Source: Dokdonella fugitiva (lineage in GTDB: Bacteria > Pseudomonadota > Gammaproteobacteria > Xanthomonadales > Rhodanobacteraceae). From it: a DNA stretch of 64,000 nt. The notes beneath the pieces were generated by a model that was given only the letters and a program-made list of their open reading frames with translations, searched no databases and was not told the DNA's origin. Within the stretch, counting starts at the first letter, position 1. Every line of letters begins with the position of its first letter. The stretch lies in the NCBI RefSeq assembly GCF_014138265.1, contig NZ_JACGXL010000008.1, positions 124,001 to 188,000 on the forward strand, in the 5' to 3' direction. Made by a program: the position numbers and the translations under genes. Shown piece after piece: positions 32,826 to 42,056 of the stretch.

Positions 32826-34412
32826 ATGACCTCGAGCTACGACTACGTGATCGTCGGCGCGGGCTCCGCTGGCTGCGTGCTCGCGAACCGCCTCAGCGCG
32901 AATCCCGCGAACCGCGTGCTGCTGCTCGAAGCCGGCGGACGCGACTGGCACCCGTTCATCCACATGCCCGCCGGCCTCGCCAAGCTCGTCGGCAAGAAGG
33001 GCGTTAACTGGGACTATGACACCGAGGCGGAGCCGAACCTCGGCGGGCGGCGCCTGTGGTGGCCGCGCGGCAAGGTGCTCGGCGGCTCGAGTTCGATCAA
33101 CGCGATGTGCTACACGCGCGGCGCGCCCGGCGACTACGACGCGTGGGCGCTCGCGAGCGGCGATCCGCGCTGGGCGTGGTCGCAGGTGCTGCCGGTGTTC
33201 AAGCGCAGCGAAGGCAACGTGCGCGGCGCGGACGCGTGGCACGGCGCGGACGGCGAACTCACGGTGTCGCCGCTACGCCATCACAACGTGCTGTCGCAGG
33301 CGTTCATCGACGCCGCGGTCGACGCCGGCCACGCGCGCAACGACGACTTCAACGCGGACACCCAGGACGGTTTCGGCTACTACGCGGTGACCCAGCGCGA
33401 CGGCGCGCGCTGTTCGACCGCGGTCGCGTTCCTGCGTCCGGCGCTCGCGCGCGCCAATCTCGAGGTGCGCACGCGCGCACTGGCGACGCGCGTCGTGCTC
33501 GAAGGCGGCCGCGCGGTCGGCGTCGCCTACCGCCATCGCGGCAAGGCCGAACGCGCGGAAGGCGGCTGCGTGATCCTCGCCGGCGGCGCGATCAATTCAC
33601 CGCAGCTGCTCATGCTGTCGGGCATCGGCCCGGCCGACCATCTGCGCGAGCACGGCGTCGCGGTCGCGCTCGATCGCGCCGGCGTCGGCGCGAACCTGCA
33701 GGACCACCTGGACATCTGCACGCTCGTGCGCTCCACGCGCGCGGTCACCTACGACAAGACCAACGACGTCGCGGTCGCGCTGCGCTTCCTGCTCAAGCGC
33801 GACGGCATCGGCAGCTCGAACATCGCCGAGGCGGGCGGCTTCGTGCGCTCGCGCCTGGCGCCCGACTCGCGCTGCGACATCCAGTTCCACTTCGTGCCTG
33901 CACTGCTCGACGACCACGGCCGCCACCGCCTCGACGGCTACGGCTACACCGTGCACGCGTGCCACCTGCGGCCGAAGAGCCGCGGTGCGATCCGCCTGCG
34001 TTCGGCCGACCCGGCCGCGCCCGCGGCGATCCACCCGAACTACCTCGGCGACGGGGATGGTTTCGACTTGCGCATGATGGTCGAAGGCGCGCGGCTGTCG
34101 CGCGAGATCCTCGCGCAGGACGCGTTCGCCGCGTATCGCGGCGAAGAGATCTTCCCCGGCGCGGACGCGAAGAGCGACGCCGACCTCGCCGCGTTCGTGC
34201 GCCGCAAGGCCGAGACGATCTACCACCCGGTCGGTACCTGCCGCATGGGCAAGGACGACGCGTCCGTGGTCGACGCGGAACTGCGCGTGCGCGGCGTCGA
34301 GGGCTTGCGCGTGGTCGACGCCTCGATCATGCCGACGCTCGTCGGCGGCAACACGAACGCACCGACCGTGATGATCGCCGAGCGCGCGGCCGACCTGCTG
34401 CTCGTACGCTGA
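32826..34412 (+). CDS. GMC-family FAD-dependent oxidoreductase (choline dehydrogenase-like)
   Basis: A 528-residue flavoenzyme. The FAD-binding fold is at the N-terminus (YVIVGAGSAGCVLANRLS). The GMC signature regions are RGKVLGGSSSINAM and GAINSPQLLMLSGIGP. The active-site His is in ETIYHPVGTCRMG, and VDASIMPTLVGGNTNAPTVMIAERAADL completes the C-terminal signature. It oxidises an alcohol, possibly choline or a longer-chain alcohol; betB or betI genes that would argue for betaine synthesis are absent nearby. It appears monocistronic. Confidence 0.92.
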   Translation: MTSSYDYVIVGAGSAGCVLANRLSANPANRVLLLEAGGRDWHPFIHMPAGLAKLVGKKGVNWDYDTEAEPNLGGRRLWWPRGKVLGGSSSINAMCYTRGAPGDYDAWALASGDPRWAWSQVLPVFKRSEGNVRGADAWHGADGELTVSPLRHHNVLSQAFIDAAVDAGHARNDDFNADTQDGFGYYAVTQRDGARCSTAVAFLRPALARANLEVRTRALATRVVLEGGRAVGVAYRHRGKAERAEGGCVILAGGAINSPQLLMLSGIGPADHLREHGVAVALDRAGVGANLQDHLDICTLVRSTRAVTYDKTNDVAVALRFLLKRDGIGSSNIAEAGGFVRSRLAPDSRCDIQFHFVPALLDDHGRHRLDGYGYTVHACHLRPKSRGAIRLRSADPAAPAAIHPNYLGDGDGFDLRMMVEGARLSREILAQDAFAAYRGEEIFPGADAKSDADLAAFVRRKAETIYHPVGTCRMGKDDASVVDAELRVRGVEGLRVVDASIMPTLVGGNTNAPTVMIAERAADLLLVR

Positions 34413-34530
34413 TCGCTCCCGCCGAGTCCGCGTCGCGCGATCGGTCGAGCGCCGCCGAGGCCTCCTCGCCATCGCCCGACCGGCGTAGACTCCGCGTTTC
34501 GGGCGGATGCCCGGTTCCGCGGGAGGGCGG

Positions 34531-35616
34531 ATGAACGCGACGGTGATCGACGACGGCGTGGGCCCGGCGCCCGCGGTGGGACAGGCTGTGCCGCGCACGA
34601 CCGACCACCGCTTCGAGTTCAGCGGCGATGCGCGCGAGTACTTCCGCATCTGGATCGTCAACCTCGCGCTCGGCATCGTCACGCTCGGCATCTATTCAGC
34701 CTGGGCGAAGGTGCGCACGCAGCGCTACTTCTACGCGAACACGCGCGTCGCGGGCGCGCCGTTCGACTACCAGGCGCAGCCGCTCGCGATCCTCAAGGGC
34801 CGCCTGATCGCGCTCGTGCTGTTCGGCGGCTACGCGCTCGCGGGGCAGTTCGACGTGCGCGTGCAGCTCGCGCTCGCGCTGCTCATCGCACTGCTCGCGC
34901 CGTGGCTGGTGGTGCGCGGTGCCGCGTTCCGCGCGCGCTATTCGGCCTGGCGCGGCATCAACTTCCGCTTCGTGCCCGACTACAAGCAGGCCTACATCCG
35001 CTACCTCGCGTTGTACCTGTTCGTGCCGTTCACGCTCGGCCTGCTGTATCCGTTCGTGAAGGCGAAGCAGAAGGCGTTCCTGGTCGAGCAGCATCGCTAC
35101 GGCGGCGTGCCGTTCCGCTTCACCGCGACGCCGGGCGATTTCTATCCGTCCTATCTCGCCGCGTTCGCCTGCGGCTTCATCTGGTCGATGCTGTTGTCGT
35201 TCGTGATGGTCGGCGCCATCGGCAGGCACGTGTCCGTCGACGGGACGCCGCCGCCGATGCTCGTCTACGGGTTCCCGTTGCTGATGTACGCGGGCTATTT
35301 CGTGATCTTCGCGTTCCTCAACGCGTCGATCTCCAACCTCGTCTACAACGCGGTCCGCCTCGACAACCACCGCTTGCACTCGACCCTGCGCGGTTCGAAG
35401 CTGCTGTGGATCTATGCCAGCAATACGCTCGCGATCCTCGCCAGCATCGGCATGCTGATTCCGTGGGCGATGATCCGCCTCGCGCGCTACCGCGCCGAGT
35501 GCCTGACCCTGCTGCAGGCCGGCGATCTCGACGCGTTCGTCGCCACCGCGCAGACCGACGTCGACGCGACCGGCGCCGAGATGGACAGCGTGTTCGACAT
35601 CGACATCGGCCTGTGA
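34531..35616 (+). CDS. YjgN/DUF898 family membrane protein
   Basis: A 361-residue inner-membrane protein of the DUF898 family. The repeated family motif is seen as FEFSGDAREYFRIWIVNLALGIVTLGIYSAWAKVR and FVPFTLGLLYPFVKAKQKAFLVEQHRYGG, and the C-terminal half has further helices (about 215-250, 255-285 and 310-335). Function unknown. The start 34531 has GGGAGGG directly upstream and is preferred over the ATG at 34507. It overlaps the following M48 peptidase gene (GTGA), a pairing that suggests a joint membrane-quality or stress role. Confidence 0.86.
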   Translation: MNATVIDDGVGPAPAVGQAVPRTTDHRFEFSGDAREYFRIWIVNLALGIVTLGIYSAWAKVRTQRYFYANTRVAGAPFDYQAQPLAILKGRLIALVLFGGYALAGQFDVRVQLALALLIALLAPWLVVRGAAFRARYSAWRGINFRFVPDYKQAYIRYLALYLFVPFTLGLLYPFVKAKQKAFLVEQHRYGGVPFRFTATPGDFYPSYLAAFACGFIWSMLLSFVMVGAIGRHVSVDGTPPPMLVYGFPLLMYAGYFVIFAFLNASISNLVYNAVRLDNHRLHSTLRGSKLLWIYASNTLAILASIGMLIPWAMIRLARYRAECLTLLQAGDLDAFVATAQTDVDATGAEMDSVFDIDIGL

Positions 35617-36662
35617 ACGCGCGCCGCGCGCTCTACTTCGACGGGCGCAGCAGCCGCGCGCACGCGGTCGAGGCCGCGATCGACGGCGGCGAACTCGCCC
35701 TGCACGGTGACGGCGTCGCGCGTCGCGAGCCGCTGTCGGCCCTGCGCATCACGGCGCGGCTCGGCCGCACGCCGCGCACGATCGCCTTCGCCGACGGCGC
35801 GCAACTCGTGCTCGACGACGCCGACGATCTCGATGCGGCGTTCGCGAGTGCCGATCGCGTGCAGTCGTGGGTCGACCGCATCGAGCGGCGCTGGCGCAGC
35901 GTCGCGCTCGCCCCGGCGATCAGCGTGGCCACGGGCGTGCTGTTGCTGCAGTTCGGCGTGCCGTGGGGGGCCGAGCGCATCGCGCGGCGCATGCCGGCCA
36001 CGGTCGAAGCGGGCCTCGGCCGCAGCGTGCTCGACCAGCTCGACCGCTGGGCGTTCGAGCCGAGCACGCTGCCTCAGGCACGCCGCGACGCGCTCGCGCA
36101 GCGCTTCGCCGACCTGCTCGAACCGGGCGAGGACGCGTCGGTGCGGATCGCGTTCCGCCATGCGCCGAAGATCGGCGCGAACGCGTTCGCGTTGCCGGGA
36201 GGCACGATCGTCTTCACCGACCAGCTCGTCGCGCTGGTCGGCGACGAGCGCGAGTTCCTCGCCGTCGCCGCGCACGAACTCGGCCACGAGCGGCATCGGC
36301 ACACGCTGCGCCAGGCGCTGCAGGGCTCCGCGGTCGCGGTGCTCGCCGCGTTGTTCGCGGGTGACGTGAGTTCGGCGGGTTCGGTCGTCGTCGCGGTGCC
36401 GACGTTCCTGCTCGACGGCCACTACTCGCGCGCGTTCGAGAGCGAAGCGGACGAGGCGGCGTTCGCCACGCTCGTCGCGCACGGCATCTCGCCGCGCTGG
36501 TTCGCGACGATCATGCGCAAGCTCGAGGCCGAGGCGTCGGACACGACGGAGCTTCCGTATCTGTCCTCGCATCCGCCGACGGCAGGGCGCATCGCGCGCG
36601 CGGAGCGCCTCGCCGACGGCTTCGAAGCGGCACTGCCGGCGCAGCACGCGGCGGTGCATTGA
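35613..36662 (+). CDS. M48-family metallopeptidase
   Basis: A 349-residue zinc peptidase starting at GTG 35613, which overlaps the stop of the YjgN-like gene. The N-terminal ~90 residues form a small beta domain (LYFDGRSSRAHAVEAAIDGGELAL), and one hydrophobic helix follows at about 97-117. The M48 catalytic domain has HELGH at 221-225 with the third ligand Glu278 in FESEADEAA. The end has the LSSHPPTAGRI motif of this family. It resembles BepA/HtpX-type membrane-associated proteases and should act in the periplasm or at the membrane. A REP pair follows. Confidence 0.9.
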   Translation: MNARRALYFDGRSSRAHAVEAAIDGGELALHGDGVARREPLSALRITARLGRTPRTIAFADGAQLVLDDADDLDAAFASADRVQSWVDRIERRWRSVALAPAISVATGVLLLQFGVPWGAERIARRMPATVEAGLGRSVLDQLDRWAFEPSTLPQARRDALAQRFADLLEPGEDASVRIAFRHAPKIGANAFALPGGTIVFTDQLVALVGDEREFLAVAAHELGHERHRHTLRQALQGSAVAVLAALFAGDVSSAGSVVVAVPTFLLDGHYSRAFESEADEAAFATLVAHGISPRWFATIMRKLEAEASDTTELPYLSSHPPTAGRIARAERLADGFEAALPAQHAAVH

Positions 36663-36712
36663 CCGTGATCGCGTCCTTGATGCCGATGCGGCATTGGATC
36701 GCGCCGGATATC

Positions 36713-36783
36713 GTGGGAGCGGCGGAAGCCGCGATGCTTTCGAGGATCGAAGCTGAAGCATCGCGGCTTCCGCCGCTCCCACA
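36713..36783. repeat. Inverted pair of GTGGGAGCGGC-type palindromes
   Basis: GTGGGAGCGGCGGAAGCCGC and its mirror ending GCGGCTTCCGCCGCTCCCAC form a hairpin with a loop of about 18 bp between the convergent M48 and etfA genes. Its location suits a bidirectional transcript end. Confidence 0.65.
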
Positions 36784-36800
36784 GTGTCGTCGTCGTGCGA

Positions 36801-37748
36801 TCAGCCGACCGCGCTGGTCAGTTCCGGCACGAGCTTGAACAGGTCGCCGACGAGGCCGTAGTCGGCGATCTCGAAGATCGGCGCCTCGGCATCCTTGTTG
36901 ATCGCGACGATCGTGCCCGCGTCCTTGATGCCGGTGAGGTGCTGGATCGCGCCGGAGATGCCGATCGCGACGTACAGCTCGGGCGCGATGATCTTGCCGG
37001 TCTGGCCGACCTGCAGGTCGCTCGGCACGTAGCCGGCGTCGACCGCCGCGCGCGACGCGCCGACCGCGGCGCCGAGCTTGTCGGCGAGCGCGTAGATGAT
37101 CTTGAACGCGTCGGACGAACCGAGCGCGCGGCCGCCGGAGACGACGCGCGCGGCGCTCTGCAGGTCCGGGCGATCGCTCTTGCCCTGCGCGAGGCCGACG
37201 AAGCGCGTGTGGCTCGGCAGCGCGACGTCGAGCGCGAGCGCTTCGACCGGCGCCGCATTCGCGCCGCTCGCCGCAGCCGCGTACGAAGCCGTGCGCACGG
37301 TGCCGACGAGCACGCTGCCGGCCGGTGCTTCGACCGTGACGATCGCGTTGCCGGCGTAGATCGGGCGCTTGAACGTGTGCGTGCCTTCGACCGTGGAGAT
37401 GTCCGACACCTGCGCGACGCCGAGCAGCGCGGCGACGCGCGGCAGCACGTCCTTGCCGAACGTCGTCGACGGCGCGAGCACGTGCGTGTAGCCGGCCTTC
37501 GCGGCCGCGGCGACCTGCGGCGCGACGACGGCGGCGAGCGCGTGCGCGTTCTCGGCGCGCGCGACGGTGAGCACCTTGGTGACGCCGTCGAGCTTCGCCG
37601 CTTCCGCCGCGATCGCGGCGGGATCGGCGGCGAGCACGAGCACGTCGATCGCGGCGGCCTGTATGTCCTTCGCGCAGGTGACGCAACGCGCGGTGCTCGG
37701 GTTCAGCTTGCCGTCGAGGTGTTCGGCGACGATGAGGATCTTGCTCAT
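36801..37748 (-). CDS. etfA: Electron transfer flavoprotein alpha subunit
   Basis: A 315-residue ETF alpha subunit. The N-terminal domain begins [17 protein letters not shown]. The C-terminal FAD-binding domain holds the family's signature: [23 protein letters not shown], then [15 protein letters not shown], then [21 protein letters not shown]. With EtfB it collects electrons from acyl-CoA dehydrogenases, including FadE of this window, and passes them to ETF-ubiquinone oxidoreductase at 49-50.7 kb. It is the second gene of an etfB-etfA unit, with 153 bp of repeat-containing sequence between the two. Confidence 0.95.
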   Translation of the reverse strand: MSKILIVAEHLDGKLNPSTARCVTCAKDIQAAAIDVLVLAADPAAIAAEAAKLDGVTKVLTVARAENAHALAAVVAPQVAAAAKAGYTHVLAPSTTFGKDVLPRVAALLGVAQVSDISTVEGTHTFKRPIYAGNAIVTVEAPAGSVLVGTVRTASYAAAASGANAAPVEALALDVALPSHTRFVGLAQGKSDRPDLQSAARVVSGGRALGSSDAFKIIYALADKLGAAVGASRAAVDAGYVPSDLQVGQTGKIIAPELYVAIGISGAIQHLTGIKDAGTIVAINKDAEAPIFEIADYGLVGDLFKLVPELTSAVG

Positions 37749-37780
37749 GGCGGTTACCGTCCGATCGATCAATTTACCTC

Positions 37781-37897
37781 TCCCGCTTGCGGGAGAGGTC
37801 GCGCCGCAGGCGCGGGTGAGGGGAAACTTGCGAAGCGTCGCGAGGGCATCCCCTCGGCGCTCCGCGCCACCTGCTCCCGCGAGCGGGAGAAGGGAAC
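37781..37897. repeat. CTCTCCCGC-type repeats between etfB and etfA
   Basis: CCTCTCCCGCTTGCGGGAGA at 37777 onward, the GCGCCGCAGGCGC hairpin and a CTCCCGCGAGCGGGAG hairpin near 37875 lie inside the two-gene unit. Structures here could make etfB mRNA more stable than etfA mRNA, or adjust the ratio. Confidence 0.55.
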
Positions 37898-37901
37898 AGC
37901 A

Positions 37902-38648
37902 TCACACCAGGCCCTTGGCCTTCAGCGCGGACACGAGTTCCGCGACGTCCTTGACCATCACGCCCTTGCTGCGCTTCGCCGGTGGGGCGTAGTGCGTGGT
38001 CTTGAGGTGATCGCCCGATTCGACGCCGAGGCTCGCGAACTCGATCGTCTCGATCGGCTTCGCCTTCGCCTTCATGATGTCGGGCAGCTTGATGAAACGC
38101 GGCTCGTTGAGGCGCAGGTCGGTGGTGATCACGGCCGGCAGGTCGACCTCGATCGTCTCGAGGCCGGCGTCGACTTCGCGCGTCACCTTCGCCGCGTTGC
38201 CTTCGACCTCGACCTTCGAGGCGAACGTCGCCTGCGGGCGGTCCCACAGCGCGGCGAGCATCTGGCCGGTCTGGTTGCAGTCGTCGTCGATCGCCTGCTT
38301 GCCGAGCAGCACGATCTGCGGCTGCTCCTTCTCGACGAGCTTGAGCAGCGCACGCGCGGCGGTGAGCGGCTGGATCGCCTCGCCGGTGACGACGTGGATC
38401 GCGCGGTTCGCGCCCATCGCGAGGCCGTTGCGGATGTGCGCCTGCGCATCGGCCGGACCGATCGTCGCGACGATCACTTCGGTCGCGATGCCCTTCTCGC
38501 GCAGGCGCAGCGCTTCCTCGAGCGCGATGTCGTCGAACGGGTTGGCCGACAGCTTGACGCCGTCGGTGACCACGCCGGAACCGTCGGGCTTGACCTGGAT
38601 GCGCACGTTGTAGTCGACGACGCGCTTGTAACCGACCAGGATCTTCAT
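37902..38648 (-). CDS. etfB: Electron transfer flavoprotein beta subunit
   Basis: A 248-residue ETF beta subunit. It starts MKILVGYKRVVDYNVRIQV and carries VKLSANPFDDIALEEALRLRE, LGKQAIDDDCNQTGQMLAALWDRP and the recognition-loop region LRLNEPRFIKLPDIMKAKAKPIE, all typical. It binds AMP and forms the heterodimer with EtfA. The start at 38646-38648 follows AGGATC-type sequence on the minus strand, and sixteen upstream codons that keep the frame open were excluded. A 485-bp gap with unusual repeats lies upstream. Confidence 0.95.
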   Translation of the reverse strand: MKILVGYKRVVDYNVRIQVKPDGSGVVTDGVKLSANPFDDIALEEALRLREKGIATEVIVATIGPADAQAHIRNGLAMGANRAIHVVTGEAIQPLTAARALLKLVEKEQPQIVLLGKQAIDDDCNQTGQMLAALWDRPQATFASKVEVEGNAAKVTREVDAGLETIEVDLPAVITTDLRLNEPRFIKLPDIMKAKAKPIETIEFASLGVESGDHLKTTHYAPPAKRSKGVMVKDVAELVSALKAKGLV

Positions 38649-38772
38649 CGGGTGTCGAACCTCGCTGGGAAGCCGCGCGGCGCGAAGCCGGCGCAAAGAG
38701 GCGCGATTTTAGCGGAAAGCGGGGCGGCGCGGGCTGCGGCGGCGCGCCGCGGCGGAGAATGGCGTCGCCGGC

Positions 38773-39035
38773 GGGTTTTCCACAGGCGGCGTGGACAGGC
38801 CTGTGGACAACCCGTGGGCGGCACTGCGGACACGCCCGTGCCATGCGGCTGTCAAGTGGATTGGACAGATAGCGACCATGCGCGACCGTCGCGACGTGTC
38901 GTCGCGGCGCTGCCCGCGCGTCGCGTGGAGAGGCGTGCGCAGCGACGGGTTTTCCACAGCACGCGTGGATGGCCCTGTGGACAAGCTCTGGATCGAGATG
39001 CGGAAACGACGCGCTGATGCGGCTGTCAAGCAGGG
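38773..39035. repeat. 174-bp direct repeat with DnaA-box-like pairs
   Basis: Two units, offset by 174 bp, share TTTTCCACA (38776-38784; 38950-38958), the facing TGTGGACAA 26 bp further (38802-38810; 38976-38984), and ATGCGGCTGTCAAG (38843; 39017). The nonamers differ by one base from the DnaA box TTATCCACA and face each other within each unit. The 485-bp gap between etfB and the next gene holds this repeat and no gene that I can support. Confidence 0.65.
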
Positions 39036-39133
39036 GTGCGCAAACCTTGACCAGTGCGGCTCGATTCGCGCGCGCCGACCCCGCGCGACCCGCGCTCGCG
39101 TAGAGAGAGTGCCTGCCTGCCGGAGACGCGACG

Positions 39134-39763
39134 ATGAAACGGTATTGCCTGCCCTGCGCGCTCGTGCTCGCGACGGCGTTCGCCGGATCGTTCGCGCACG
39201 CCGTCGACGTCGCCAAGGTGCCCGTGCGTGTCGACGACGGCGCGGCGCGCATCGACGCGCCACCGCGCGTCGCGCGCAAGGGCATGACCTGGGGCGTCGG
39301 CGTGCGCGTGTCGGCCGATCCGGGCATCGTGTTCGTGAGCTGCCACGGGCGACCGGCGATCGGCGGGCACGGCTGCGACGCGTACCAGGGTGACACGGCG
39401 TGCAGCGCGAAGCGTCCGGTGCTTTGCGTCGAGGTCGACGGCCGCGCGCGCCCGGATGGCATCGCGACGCCGCCATCGGGCGGCGTCATGCACGCGGGCT
39501 TCTACTCGGGCTGGGCGCACGGGCGCGTCGCGCTGACGCGCGCGGTGCGCGGCGATGCGTTCGCGCGGCGTTCGGACGCGGACGCGTACTGCGCAGCGCG
39601 ACTCGGCGCGGGCTGGCGCGTCGCCGAGCACCACGACGGCGTCGACGAACAGGGTGGCCACGGCGGCTGGGGCTTCGTCGCCGAAGGACGCATCGCATCG
39701 CGCTCGCGCTTCTGGGTCGCCATCGACGACACCGGAGCGAACTGCTGGGACCCGAGGCGTTAG
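39134..39763 (+). CDS. Exported hypothetical protein with cysteine pairs
   Basis: A 209-residue protein with a clear signal peptide (MKRYCLPCALVLATAFAGSFAHA). The mature part has six cysteines in oxidisable spacing (SCHGRPAIGGHGCDAYQGD, ACSAKRPVLCVEVDG, AYCAARLGAGW, NCWDPRR) and a GGWGFVAEGRIASRSRFWVAIDD segment. It is therefore probably a disulfide-bonded periplasmic or secreted protein. I do not recognise the family. Its stop overlaps that of the convergent ATP-grasp gene by four bases. Confidence 0.7.
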   Translation: MKRYCLPCALVLATAFAGSFAHAVDVAKVPVRVDDGAARIDAPPRVARKGMTWGVGVRVSADPGIVFVSCHGRPAIGGHGCDAYQGDTACSAKRPVLCVEVDGRARPDGIATPPSGGVMHAGFYSGWAHGRVALTRAVRGDAFARRSDADAYCAARLGAGWRVAEHHDGVDEQGGHGGWGFVAEGRIASRSRFWVAIDDTGANCWDPRR

Positions 39764-40656
39764 CGCCGCGCGCGCGCGATCACCGCAGCGGCGAAGCGAG
39801 CGGCCGAGCCGGCCGCGTGCGCGAAGAACAGCGACGGCTCGGCGAGCTCGAGTTCGAGCAGGCGGGGCGAGCCGTCGGTGTCGTGGATGAGGTCGACGCG
39901 CGCGTAGAGCAACGGCGCTTCGAACGGAATGGCCGCGAGCACGGCCGCGGCGAGTGCGCGTTCGGCATCGTCGGGCGTGCGCGCGCGGATGTCCTCGGCG
40001 GCGAACAGCGCGTCGGTCGGGCCGTCGCCGCGACGCAGCAGCGGCCCCTTGCGGATCGCGTGGCTGTAGGCGCCGTCGACATGGATGAGCGCGGTTTCGC
40101 CGTGCTCGTCGACACGCGCGAGGTAGGGCTGCAACAGCACGCTGCGGCGCGCGTCGAGCAGGCGCGCGACGTGCGCGACCGCGGCGTCGCGCCGCTCGCG
40201 CGCGTGGCGCTGCGCGTCGCGCGAGCCGGCGCCGACGCTCGGCTTGACCACGAACTCGGCCGCGTCGGTGCGCGCGAGGAACGCGTCGAGCGCAGTGGCC
40301 GCGTCCGCGCCGGGTTCGACGAACGTGCTCGGCACGATCGCGACGCCTGCACGCTCGAGATCGGCGAGGTAGTGCTTGTCGGTGTTCCAGCGCAGCACGT
40401 CGAGCGGGTTGCACAGGCGCGTGCACGCGGCGACGCGCGCGGCCCAGGCGAGGAACTCGGGCAGGCGTTCGGCGTAGTCCCAGGTCGAGCGCAGCAGGGC
40501 GAGGTCGAAACGCGCCCAGTCGACCGCGGCGTCGTCCCAGTCGACGATCGCGACGTCGGCGCCGGCCGCGCGCAGCGCCTCGCGCAGCGGCGCGAGGTCC
40601 TCGTCGAGCGGGCGCGCGGCAGCGACGGAGACGAGGGCGATCAGCGGGGCGGTCAT
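39760..40656 (-). CDS. ATP-grasp domain protein (RimK-like)
   Basis: A 298-residue protein with the ATP-grasp order. The N-terminal Rossmann-like part is LIALVSVAAARPLDEDLAPLREAL with RSTWDYAERLPEFLAW. The ATP-binding central part has FVVKPSVGAGSRDAQRH, LLQPYLARVDEHGETALIHVDGAYSHAIRK, and the metal site lies in YARVDLIHDTDGSPRLLELELAEPSLFF. It resembles glutathione-synthetase-like or RimK-like ligases of unknown substrate. The ATG at 40654-40656 was used. It converges on the exported hypothetical gene with overlapping stops. Confidence 0.85.
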   Translation of the reverse strand: MTAPLIALVSVAAARPLDEDLAPLREALRAAGADVAIVDWDDAAVDWARFDLALLRSTWDYAERLPEFLAWAARVAACTRLCNPLDVLRWNTDKHYLADLERAGVAIVPSTFVEPGADAATALDAFLARTDAAEFVVKPSVGAGSRDAQRHARERRDAAVAHVARLLDARRSVLLQPYLARVDEHGETALIHVDGAYSHAIRKGPLLRRGDGPTDALFAAEDIRARTPDDAERALAAAVLAAIPFEAPLLYARVDLIHDTDGSPRLLELELAEPSLFFAHAAGSAARFAAAVIARARR

Positions 40657-40802
40657 CGGGCGGTCCGGCGGCGGCAAAGCGGCGAGCCTAGCCGATCCGC
40701 GTCGCGCTGCGCAGCGGCGTGCCGGCGGCACCGCCGCGTGCGACCATGACCGGGCGCCAGGGGGCGCTCAGGGGAGGGGCGCCGCAACGCGGCGCCGTGC
40801 GC

Positions 40803-42035
40803 ATGCGGCTACGACTCACGTTCAACCTCATCCTCGTCGCGGTCTTCGTGATCGGCATCCTCGTCGCGGGCTGGCATTACCACGCGCAACTGCAGCGCGA
40901 CGCGATGGACGAGGTGCGGCACAACTCGCAGGTGCTGATGGAAACGGCGCTGGCGATCCGCAGCTACACGACCGACCAGATCAAGCCGCACCTCGATCCG
41001 CTCAATGCCGAGCGCTTCCTGCCGCAGACGGTGCCCGCGTTCGCCGCGACCGAAACGCTGCATCGCCTCGGCGACCGCTATCCCGGCTACGTCTACAAGG
41101 AATCGGTGCTCAACCCGACCAATCCGCGCGATCGCGCGAACGAATGGGAACGTTCGCTGATCGAGCAGTTCCGCGCCGACGCCGGCCTCGGCGAGCTCAG
41201 CGGCATCCACGGCGAGGGCGTCGAGCAGTCGATGTACGTCGCGCGCCCGATCACGATCAGGCAGGCCGCGTGCCTGAAGTGCCACAGCACGCCGGACGCG
41301 GCGCCGGCGACGATGCGCGCGGTGTACGGCGACGCGAACGGCTTCGGCTGGAAGCAGGACGAGACGGTCGGCATGCAGCTCGTGCGGGTGCCGGTGCTGT
41401 ATCCGCTCGAGAAGGCGCGGCGCGCGTTCAACACCTTCATGCTGTCGCTCGCCGCCGTGTTCGCGCTCATGTTCGCCGGCCTCAACCTCGCGCTCGAGCG
41501 ACTCGTGATCGTGCCGATGGCGCGGGTGAACCGTCGCCTCGAGGAACTCGCGACGAAGGACTTCCTCACCGACCTCGTCAATCGCCGGCGCTTCTTCGAG
41601 CGGCTCGAGGCGGACATGGCCGAGGCGCGCATCAAGCACCTCGGCCTGTCGGTGGTCATCTTCGACCTCGACTTCTTCAAGCGCATCAACGACACGTTCG
41701 GCCACGACAGCGGCGACTCGGTGCTGCGCCACACCGCGCTGCGCGTTCGCGAGCTGCTGCGCAGTTCCGACTGCGCGGCGCGCTTCGGCGGCGAGGAGTT
41801 CATCCTCCTGCTGCGCGAGACGCGCATCGACGCGGCGATGGCGATCGCCGAGGCCGTGCGCGGCAAGATCGCGGGCGCGCCGTACGAGGTCGTCGGCGCG
41901 GTCAGCGCGAGCTTCGGCGTCGCCGAGTGGAATCATCGCGAGGACGCACGCGAGCTGATCAACCGCGCCGACAAGGCGCTCTACCAGGCCAAGCAGGACG
42001 GTCGCAATCGCGTCGTGCGCGCGCCCGAAGCGTGA
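40803..42035 (+). CDS. Diguanylate cyclase with c-type haem (DUF3365) sensor
   Basis: A 410-residue membrane signalling enzyme. Transmembrane helices at about 5-24 and 209-232 enclose a periplasmic DUF3365/Tll0287-like domain that binds haem covalently at CLKCH (157-161). The cytoplasmic GGDEF domain has the active-site GGEEF (329-333), and an allosteric I-site RSSD (320-323) five residues before it. It should make c-di-GMP in response to redox state or a gas such as NO or O2. The start 40803 puts the first helix at the very N-terminus; the in-frame ATG at 40719 adds a low-complexity leader. Confidence 0.9.
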   Translation: MRLRLTFNLILVAVFVIGILVAGWHYHAQLQRDAMDEVRHNSQVLMETALAIRSYTTDQIKPHLDPLNAERFLPQTVPAFAATETLHRLGDRYPGYVYKESVLNPTNPRDRANEWERSLIEQFRADAGLGELSGIHGEGVEQSMYVARPITIRQAACLKCHSTPDAAPATMRAVYGDANGFGWKQDETVGMQLVRVPVLYPLEKARRAFNTFMLSLAAVFALMFAGLNLALERLVIVPMARVNRRLEELATKDFLTDLVNRRRFFERLEADMAEARIKHLGLSVVIFDLDFFKRINDTFGHDSGDSVLRHTALRVRELLRSSDCAARFGGEEFILLLRETRIDAAMAIAEAVRGKIAGAPYEVVGAVSASFGVAEWNHREDARELINRADKALYQAKQDGRNRVVRAPEA

Positions 42036-42056
42036 TCGCGGCGCGCGTCGCGCGCC

